Shown here one piece after another: positions 6,376-11,417 of a DNA stretch of 11,417 nucleotides. The position numbers and the translations under genes are program-made. The notes below the pieces were generated by a model, which did no database searches, was not told the DNA's origin, and saw only the letters and a list, made by a program, of their open reading frames with translations. Numbering within the stretch: position 1 is the stretch's first letter; each line of letters opens with the position of its first letter. The DNA is from Pseudomonadota bacterium (GTDB lineage Bacteria; Pseudomonadota; Gammaproteobacteria; Burkholderiales; Burkholderiaceae_E): assembly GCA_023389175.1 (NCBI GenBank), contig JAEWEW010000264.1:1-11417 (forward strand), written 5' to 3'.

Positions 6376-7481
6376 GGCGCGGTCGATGCCGTCGGCGCCG
6401 TCGCGGGCCCGGCCACTGCCGGCCGGCGCACCGCGCGGAGGCGATAGTTGATGAAGACGTCCGAGCCGAGCAGGAAGAAGAGGAGCAGCCCGTGGAACAG
6501 CCCGGTGATGGCCGCGGGCAGGGCAAGGCCGATCTGCGCCGACTCGCCGCCGAGGTAGAGCAGCGACATCAGGAGGCTCGCGAGCAGCACGCCAAGCGGA
6601 TGCAGCCGCCCCACGAAGGCGACGATGATCGCGGCGAAGCCGTAGCCCGGGGAGACCTGCGGCTGGAGCTGTCCGATCGGGCCGGCCACCTCCCCCATGC
6701 CGGCGAGGCCCGCGGCGCCGCCGCCGAGCAGCATCCCGAACCACACCAGGCGCCGCGCGCCGAAGCCGGCGTAGCCGGCCGCGGCGGCAGCGTGTCCGCC
6801 GACGCGCATCTGGAAGCCGAGGAAGCTGCGTGCGAGCAGCAGGTACCCCGCGGCCACCCCGGCGAGCGCGACCACCAGCCCCAGGTTGAGCCGGGTGCCT
6901 TCGACCAGGATGGGATAGAGCGCGGCCTCGCCGAAGAGCCGGCTCTGCGGGAAGTTGAAGCCGTCGGGATCCTTCCATGGACCGTGCACCAGCCAGCTGA
7001 GCAGCAGGTTGGCCACGTACACCAGCATCAGGCTCACCAGGATCTCGTTGGTGTTGAACCGGGTGCGCAGGAGCGCCGGGATCGCGGCCCAGGCGAGGCC
7101 GCCGGCAAGGCCGGCGAGCATCATGAGCGGCAGCAGCCACGGGCCGCCGCCATCGTGGAACCACAGCGCGACGCCGCCCGCGCAGATGGCGCCGAGGACG
7201 AGCTGGCCCTCGGCGCCGATGTTCCACACGTTGGCGCGAAAGCCGCAGGCAAGGCCCACGCCGATCAGCATGAGCGGCGAAGCCTTGAGCAGCAGTTCGG
7301 CGATGCCGTCGAGGTCGTTGACCGGCGCGACGAAGAAGGTGTGGAAGGCGACCAGCGGATCCTTGCCGAGCAGTGGGAAGACGACGAAGCCGGCTGCCAG
7401 CGTGAGCCCGGCGGCGAGCACCGGCGAGAGCCACGACATCAGCCGTGACGGCCGCGCGCGTGCCTCAAGCCGCAGGCGCAT
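6372..7481 (-). CDS. ABC transporter permease, first subunit (PF02653, NupP/YufP-like)
   Basis: A 369-residue membrane protein. A basic N-terminus (MRLRLEARARPSR) precedes a helix LSPVLAAGLTLAAGFVVFPLLG, then KDPLVAFHTFF, a periplasmic loop usual for the first permease of BMP importers. The motif FRANVWNIGAEGQLVLGA matches the NIGAEGQ signature of this subunit and mirrors NLGVEGMM in its partner. Then come RFNTNEILVSLMLVYVANLLLSWLV, the cytoplasmic loop FQMRVGGHAAAAAGYAGF, and GMGEVAGPIGQLQPQVSPGYGFAAIIVAFVGR. An Ala/Pro/Thr-rich tail of about 15 residues ends the protein. The start at 7481 is chosen because AGGAG lies seven bases upstream; the in-frame ATG at 7505 has no such site and would deepen the overlap with the ATPase gene from 17 to 41 bases. 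Ligand class is inferred from the binding protein, not from this subunit. Confidence 0.92.
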   Translation of the reverse strand: MRLRLEARARPSRLMSWLSPVLAAGLTLAAGFVVFPLLGKDPLVAFHTFFVAPVNDLDGIAELLLKASPLMLIGVGLACGFRANVWNIGAEGQLVLGAICAGGVALWFHDGGGPWLLPLMMLAGLAGGLAWAAIPALLRTRFNTNEILVSLMLVYVANLLLSWLVHGPWKDPDGFNFPQSRLFGEAALYPILVEGTRLNLGLVVALAGVAAGYLLLARSFLGFQMRVGGHAAAAAGYAGFGARRLVWFGMLLGGGAAGLAGMGEVAGPIGQLQPQVSPGYGFAAIIVAFVGRLHPLGVLLASLLMSLLYLGGESAQIGLALPAAITGLFHGLLLFFLLGSDVFINYRLRAVRRPAVAGPATAPTASTAP

Positions 7482-9027
7482 GCGCCAACTCCTGTGGCCC
7501 GGCATGGCCTGCCGCGGGGCCGCCGGGCCACATCCCGCTCAGCCACTGGCCGATCTCCTCCACGCCGGTCTCGCGAGCCGGCCGAATCGGCGACAGCCTC
7601 CCCTGCGCGATCACCGCGATCCGGTCGCAGACCTCGAACAGCTCCTCCAGGTCCTCCGAGAAGACCAGCACCGCAACCCCTTCGTTGCGAAGGTCGATGA
7701 TGCGCTGGCGGATGAAGGCGGCGGCGCCCACGTCCACGCCCCAGGTGGGCTGCGCCACCACCAGCAGCCGCGGCTCCTGCAGCATCTCCCGGCCGACGAT
7801 GAACTTCTGGAGGTTGCCGCCGGAGAGGCTGCGGGCTTCGGCCGCTTCGCCGCCGCAGCGGACGTCATAGTCCGCAATGCAGCGCCGCGCGAACTCGCGC
7901 ACACGGCCGAATCGGATGAAGCCACGGCTCACCTCGCCATCCCGGTTGGCGGTGAGCAGCGCATTCTCCGTGAGCGACATCTCCGGGACCGTGCCGCGGC
8001 CGAGACGCTCCTCGGGCACATAGCAGAGGCCGAGCCTGCGGCGGCCGCGCGCGTCGAGCCGCCCGGCGCAATGGCCGTCGATGCGGATGCGCGCCGGATC
8101 GTCCAACAGCCGCTCGCCGGAAATGGCGGCGAGCAGCTCGCTCTGGCCGTTGCCCGAGATGCCGGCGATGCCGAGCACCTCGCCGGCATGGACCATGAGC
8201 TCGATCGAATCCAGCGCCGTGCCGAACTCGTCCGGTGGCGGCAGCGACAGGCGGTCAAGCACCAGCCGCGGCGCCCCGGTCCGCGGCGCGCCGTGGCACG
8301 TCTGCGGCAGCTCCCGGCCGATCATCAGTCGGGCCAGCGTCGCCGCCGTCTCCTCGCGCGGATCGCAGCGGCCGGTGACCCGGCCGCCTCGCAGCACGGT
8401 GGCACGGGTGCAAAGCGCGCGGATCTCGTCCAGCTTGTGGCTGATGTAGAGGACAGTGCGGCCTTCGGCGGCGAGCTGGCGCAAGGTGTCGAAGAGATGG
8501 CGCACCGCCTGCGGCGTCAGCACCGAGGTCGGCTCGTCCATGATCAGGAGGCGCGGGTCGGCCAGCAGGCAGCGCACGATCTCCACCCGCTGGCGCTCCC
8601 CGACGGAGAGCGAATGCACCAGCCGGCGCGGATCGACCTCGAGGCCATAGCGCCGCGACAAGTCGGCGATGCGATCCGCGAGCCCGTCCGCGGCCGCGGC
8701 AGGCAAGGCGAGCGCGACATTCTCCGCGACCGTGAGCGTCTCGAAGAGCGAGAAGTGCTGGAACACCATGCCGATGCCGAGCGCGCGCGCCTGCGCCGGA
8801 TTGGCGATCGAGACCGGCGCTCCCTCCCAGCGGATCTCGCCGGCATCCGGCTTCACCACGCCGTAGAGGATCTTCATCAGCGTGCTCTTGCCGGCGCCGT
8901 TCTCGCCGAGCACCGCATGGATCTCGCCCGGCATGGCGGCAAGCGAGACGTCCTGGTTGGCGACGACGGCCGGGTAGACCTTGGTGATGCCGACGAGCTC
9001 GATGCGGGGAACCATCGTCCCGGTCAT
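7465..9027 (-). CDS. ABC transporter ATP-binding protein, two-domain (NupO/YufO-like, sugar/nucleoside class)
   Basis: A 520-residue cytoplasmic ATPase with two nucleotide-binding domains in tandem. Domain 1 is complete: Walker A GENGAGKST (41-49), Q-loop FQ ending at 90, signature LSVGERQ (140-146), Walker B LLIMDEPTS (160-168) and H-loop histidine 197 in YISHKLDEI. Domain 2 is degenerate: GISGNGQSE (289-297) lacks the Walker A lysine, Walker B reads LLVVAQPTWG (421-430) without the Asp-Glu pair, and the H-loop is SED, while the signature LSGGNLQ (401-407) is intact. This asymmetry is usual in BMP/ribose-type ATPases, so it is not damage. It drives the two permeases encoded next. The ATG overlaps the XdhC stop (ATGA at 9024-9027) and the gene's end overlaps the first permease by 17 bases. 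The C-terminal 20 residues are Gly/Ala/Pro-rich and poorly conserved in look. Confidence 0.95.
   Translation of the reverse strand: MTGTMVPRIELVGITKVYPAVVANQDVSLAAMPGEIHAVLGENGAGKSTLMKILYGVVKPDAGEIRWEGAPVSIANPAQARALGIGMVFQHFSLFETLTVAENVALALPAAAADGLADRIADLSRRYGLEVDPRRLVHSLSVGERQRVEIVRCLLADPRLLIMDEPTSVLTPQAVRHLFDTLRQLAAEGRTVLYISHKLDEIRALCTRATVLRGGRVTGRCDPREETAATLARLMIGRELPQTCHGAPRTGAPRLVLDRLSLPPPDEFGTALDSIELMVHAGEVLGIAGISGNGQSELLAAISGERLLDDPARIRIDGHCAGRLDARGRRRLGLCYVPEERLGRGTVPEMSLTENALLTANRDGEVSRGFIRFGRVREFARRCIADYDVRCGGEAAEARSLSGGNLQKFIVGREMLQEPRLLVVAQPTWGVDVGAAAFIRQRIIDLRNEGVAVLVFSEDLEELFEVCDRIAVIAQGRLSPIRPARETGVEEIGQWLSGMWPGGPAAGHAGPQELAHAPAA
7489..7493 (-). promoter_or_regulatory. Ribosome binding site of the first BMP permease, inside the ATPase gene
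   Basis: AGGAG on the minus strand, seven bases before ATG 7481 and within the last codons of the ATPase gene. It decides between the ATGs at 7481 and 7505 in favour of 7481. Confidence 0.75.
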
Positions 9028-10151
9028 GGCGCGATGCCGGCCGCGGCGAACCGCCCGTCGTTGCCGTCGGATACGACCTGCGCTCGCCCGCCCCGCGGCC
9101 GGGCGCGCCAGCGCTCCCGCTCGCGCAGCAACTGCGCCGCCACCGCCACCGCGATGCTCGCCGGCGCCTTGTCCGCGATGCCGGCGATGCCGATGGGGCA
9201 GGTCATGCGGGCGAGCGCGGCGGCTTCGATGCCGCGCGCCGCGAGCCGGTGCTCGAAGCGGCGCCGCTTGGTCATCGACCCGATGAGCCCGAACCAGCGG
9301 AAGCGGCCGCGGGCGAGGATCGCCTGCGCGAGCGATTCATCGAGCGCATGGCTGTGGGTCATGACCAGGAAGCAGCAGCCCGCAGGCGCCGTCGCCACCT
9401 CGGCGAGCGGATCGTCGCTCACCACGATGCGCACGTCGCCCTCCGGCGTCACGCCGGGGAACGCATCGGCGCGCTCGTCGATCCAGTGGATGCGGCAGGC
9501 AAGCGCGGCGAGGATCGGCACCAGGGCGCGCGCGACATGCCCCGCCCCGAAGAGCACCACCTCGAGCTCGGGCGGCAGCACCGGGTCGAAGAGGAAGGGC
9601 AGCCCGCCGCTGCCGGGCAGCGCCGCGAGCGCCGTCTGATCGCCCTGCCCGAGCATCCTGCGGGCATGCGCGAGCGACGCCGCATCGATGCCGGGCTCGC
9701 CGAACGAACCGTGGCATTGCTCGCTCGCGACCACCATCGCGCCGGCGCTTGCCGGACGCCCTGCCGCGCTCACCAGGATGCACGGCTCGCCGCGCGCGCG
9801 CAGCGCCTGCAGGTGGTCCAGCCACGGCGCCTGCGCGGTGTCGGGCGGCACCGCCTCGAACATCAGGTTGACCAGGCCGCCGCAGCACTGGCCGAGCGAG
9901 GCGCCGAGGGGAAAGCGTCGCAGCGCGCCGGCGCCACCGTCGGCGAGCAGGTCCCGCGCGATCGCGACCGCGCGCAGCTCCAGCTGGCCGCCGCCGATGG
10001 TGCCATGCTGTCCGACGCCGGTGACCACCATGCGGGTGCCCGGCTCGCGCGGCACCGAGCCGCGCGCCGCGGCGACCGTGACCAGCATGGCCCCCTCGCC
10101 TCGCGCTCGACAGCCGAGCAGCGCCTCGATCCAGTCTTCCATGGCTCCCAT
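9024..10151 (-). CDS. xdhC: XdhC/CoxI-family molybdenum hydroxylase maturation protein
   Basis: A 375-residue cytoplasmic protein of the XdhC/CoxF family. In Rhodobacter, XdhC binds molybdenum cofactor, promotes its sulfuration and hands it to xanthine dehydrogenase. Visible landmarks: VTVAAARGSVPREPGTRMVV (24-43), GTIGGGQLE (50-58), LGQCCGG with Cys 89-90 (86-92), then a Rossmann domain with VLFGAGHVARAL (199-210), WIDERADAFP, VMTHSHALD (263-271), GLIGSMTKRRRF (288-299) and CPIGIAGIADKAPASIAVAVAAQLL (318-342). The length is somewhat above that of short XdhC proteins because of a middle linker and a C-terminal tail. It is the first gene of the purine-type transporter operon and its TGA overlaps the ATPase start. 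No xanthine dehydrogenase subunit genes are in view. The start could also be the ATG at 10142, three codons inside; neither has a perfect Shine-Dalgarno. A general CoxI-like role in maturing another Mo hydroxylase remains possible. Confidence 0.9.
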   Translation of the reverse strand: MGAMEDWIEALLGCRARGEGAMLVTVAAARGSVPREPGTRMVVTGVGQHGTIGGGQLELRAVAIARDLLADGGAGALRRFPLGASLGQCCGGLVNLMFEAVPPDTAQAPWLDHLQALRARGEPCILVSAAGRPASAGAMVVASEQCHGSFGEPGIDAASLAHARRMLGQGDQTALAALPGSGGLPFLFDPVLPPELEVVLFGAGHVARALVPILAALACRIHWIDERADAFPGVTPEGDVRIVVSDDPLAEVATAPAGCCFLVMTHSHALDESLAQAILARGRFRWFGLIGSMTKRRRFEHRLAARGIEAAALARMTCPIGIAGIADKAPASIAVAVAAQLLRERERWRARPRGGRAQVVSDGNDGRFAAAGIAP

Positions 10152-10190
10152 TAGACACCGGCTCGCGGAATCCGGCCAACGCGCCGCGCG

Positions 10191-11417
10191 CTAGAGCTGG
10201 TAGCCCACCGCGCGCACCATCCCTTCCAGCACGTCGCGCCACCATCCCGGCAGGCGCGCGTCGGCCGGGGTCGCCTCGCGCGCGCGCCGTGCGATCCACC
10301 TGTCCAGCCAGGCGATCTCCGCGGCGCCATAGAACGCCATCATCACCTCGAAATTGAGCAGCAGGCTGCGGGTGTCGAAGTTTGCGGTGCCGCAGAGCGC
10401 GAGGCGTTCGTCGATCACCACTACCTTGGCATGCATCATGCCGGGATCCAGCAGCACCTCGCCACCGGCCTGCACCAGCTGCCGCACCGACCGCTCGCGC
10501 GCGATGTCTGCCAGCCGGTGGTTGGAGCGCGCCGGAACCAGCACGGTCACCCGAACGCCACGCCGGCAGGCGAGGCACAGTGCCGACAGCAGCGCGTCGT
10601 CCGGCACGAAGTACGGTGTCGCGATCCGCAGGCGCCTGCGCGCCTGGTAGGCGCCCGAGACCAGCAGCGCGTAGACGGTGTCGTCGGCATGATCCGGCCC
10701 GCTCGCGATGATCTGCGTCACCGCGCCGGCGCCTTCCTGCGTCGCCGCCGCGCCGGCCGGCTCGGTCCCGGCGCCGGGCAGCGCCCGGGCTGCATCGGAC
10801 GCGGTGACCGGCGCCGCATCGCCCTGGGGCCGGCCGCTCGCGACCGACCAGTCGTGCTCGAAGAGGGCCTGGGCGTGGGCCGCGAGCGGCCCATGCACGG
10901 TGAAGCTCAGGTCTTCCCACGCCGGCCGGCCCGGCAGATCGACGAAGTACTCGGCAGCCAGGTTGCGCCCGCCGCTCCAGACCCGGGCTGCGTCGGCCAC
11001 CACCAGCTTGCGATGGTTGCGCAGATTGGTGCGACCGCGCAGCGGATTGTGCAGCAGCGGCATGAACCACTGCACCGTCACGCCGGCCCGGGCAAGCGAC
11101 CGCAGCCTCGCCCGCGACGTCCTGAAGCTGCCGAATGCATCGACCAGGAGGCGCACGCGCACGCCGCGCGCCGCGGCCCGCTCGAGCTCCCGGACAAAGT
11201 CGGCGCCGGTATCGTCATCGCCGAGCAGGAAGGTGCAGGCATCCAGCGTGCGTTCCGCGCTCCGGCACGTCTGCAGCAGCGCGCGCCAGGAGGCCTCGCC
11301 ATCGGCCTGGAAGGCAACCCGATTGCCGGAGGTGGGCGGCGGCATCTCGAAGGCGGCGAGAAGCTGCGTCGCCCATGCCGGGCCGGGTGCGGCCGGCTGC
11401 AGCGTGCCGGCTGCGCT
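10191..11417 (-). CDS. Phospholipase D/cardiolipin synthase-like protein, probably 5'-truncated by the window edge
   Basis: A protein with two HKD catalytic motifs: NHRKLVVAD (H111, K113, D118) followed by SGGRN, and MHAKVVVID (H305, K307, D312) followed by GTANFDTRS; residues are numbered from the in-frame ATG at 11345. This is the pattern of ClsA/ClsB-type enzymes, which join phosphatidyl groups to make cardiolipin at the inner membrane; other phosphatidyltransfer or hydrolysis activity is possible. An Ala-rich linker (about 172-210) separates the two halves. The frame has no stop from 11345 to the window end and keeps G/C-rich third positions, and ATG 11345 has no Shine-Dalgarno, so I favour a start outside the window, perhaps with N-terminal membrane helices that I cannot see. 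If 11345 is the start, the protein has 384 residues and resembles ClsB. It ends 39 bases before the XdhC gene on the same strand. Confidence 0.85.
   Translation of the reverse strand, partial: SAAGTLQPAAPGPAWATQLLAAFEMPPPTSGNRVAFQADGEASWRALLQTCRSAERTLDACTFLLGDDDTGADFVRELERAAARGVRVRLLVDAFGSFRTSRARLRSLARAGVTVQWFMPLLHNPLRGRTNLRNHRKLVVADAARVWSGGRNLAAEYFVDLPGRPAWEDLSFTVHGPLAAHAQALFEHDWSVASGRPQGDAAPVTASDAARALPGAGTEPAGAAATQEGAGAVTQIIASGPDHADDTVYALLVSGAYQARRRLRIATPYFVPDDALLSALCLACRRGVRVTVLVPARSNHRLADIARERSVRQLVQAGGEVLLDPGMMHAKVVVIDERLALCGTANFDTRSLLLNFEVMMAFYGAAEIAWLDRWIARRAREATPADARLPGWWRDVLEGMVRAVGYQL

Noticed and set aside
6376..7434. In-frame upstream extension of the second BMP permease, giving a 659-residue product.
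   Set aside because: The extension shadows the first permease in another frame; the translation becomes a typical permease only from ATG 6375, which overlaps the preceding stop.
7465..9027. Missing catalytic residues in the second ATPase domain (AQP in place of DEP, no Walker A lysine), first taken for decay.
   Set aside because: This asymmetric degeneracy is usual in two-domain ATPases of BMP and sugar importers; domain 1 and both signature motifs are intact.
6955..9639. Very long plus-strand open frame (894 codons) opposite the ATPase and XdhC genes.
   Set aside because: It runs antisense across three well-supported genes, its translation is Arg/Ala/His-rich without any recognisable motif, and long antisense frames are expected at this GC content where stop codons are rare.
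9337..11070. Minus-strand open frame (577 codons) across the XdhC and PLD genes in another frame.
   Set aside because: It overlaps two genes with clear catalytic or family motifs on the same strand and gives an Arg/Ala/Gly-rich product.
1..11417. Signs of a defence system, mobile element or prophage.
   Set aside because: No transposase, integrase, terminal repeats, CRISPR-like arrays or toxin-antitoxin pairs are visible. SLOG domains do occur in some defence proteins, but here the context is a transporter operon and no effector domain is fused.

Overview
The window is GC-rich, densely coding bacterial DNA with strongly G/C third codon positions. It looks like a betaproteobacterium of the order Burkholderiales. 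That is an inference from gene content: an orphan Bug-type (tripartite tricarboxylate) binding protein, and a purine-type BMP transporter behind an XdhC gene. I see no RNA genes, insertion sequences, CRISPR arrays, phage genes or origin.

Left part, plus strand (1-3103): the end of an ABC transporter ATPase (C-terminal TOBE region), a periplasmic binding protein, one PotB-like permease, and a SLOG/LOG-family Rossmann protein (TIGR00725 type) whose ATG overlaps the permease stop. They read as one operon importing a small solute of the iron/phosphonate/polyamine transporter class. Only one permease is visible; a second would have to lie upstream of the window or elsewhere.

Middle (3104-4282): a 138-base gap with a 28-bp tandem duplication that includes the SLOG stop codon and a hairpin, then a lone Bug-family binding protein with a Tat-like signal peptide. 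Its end faces the next operon across 58 bases that hold a GC-rich inverted repeat.

Right part, minus strand (read from 11417 down to 4341): a phospholipase D/cardiolipin synthase-like protein that probably begins outside the window, then a tightly packed operon: XdhC-like maturation factor, two-domain ABC ATPase, two PF02653-type permeases and a BMP-family binding protein. Junctions are an ATGA overlap, a 17-nt overlap, another ATGA overlap and a 22-nt gap. The transporter resembles the NupNOPQ/BmpA nucleoside importers. The leading XdhC gene, whose family matures xanthine dehydrogenase, suggests purine uptake joined to purine oxidation.

No wholly new system is evident. The points most worth following are the SLOG protein coupled to an apparently one-permease transporter, the XdhC-transporter coupling without xanthine dehydrogenase subunits, and the possibility that both SLOG and XdhC proteins handle molybdenum cofactor.
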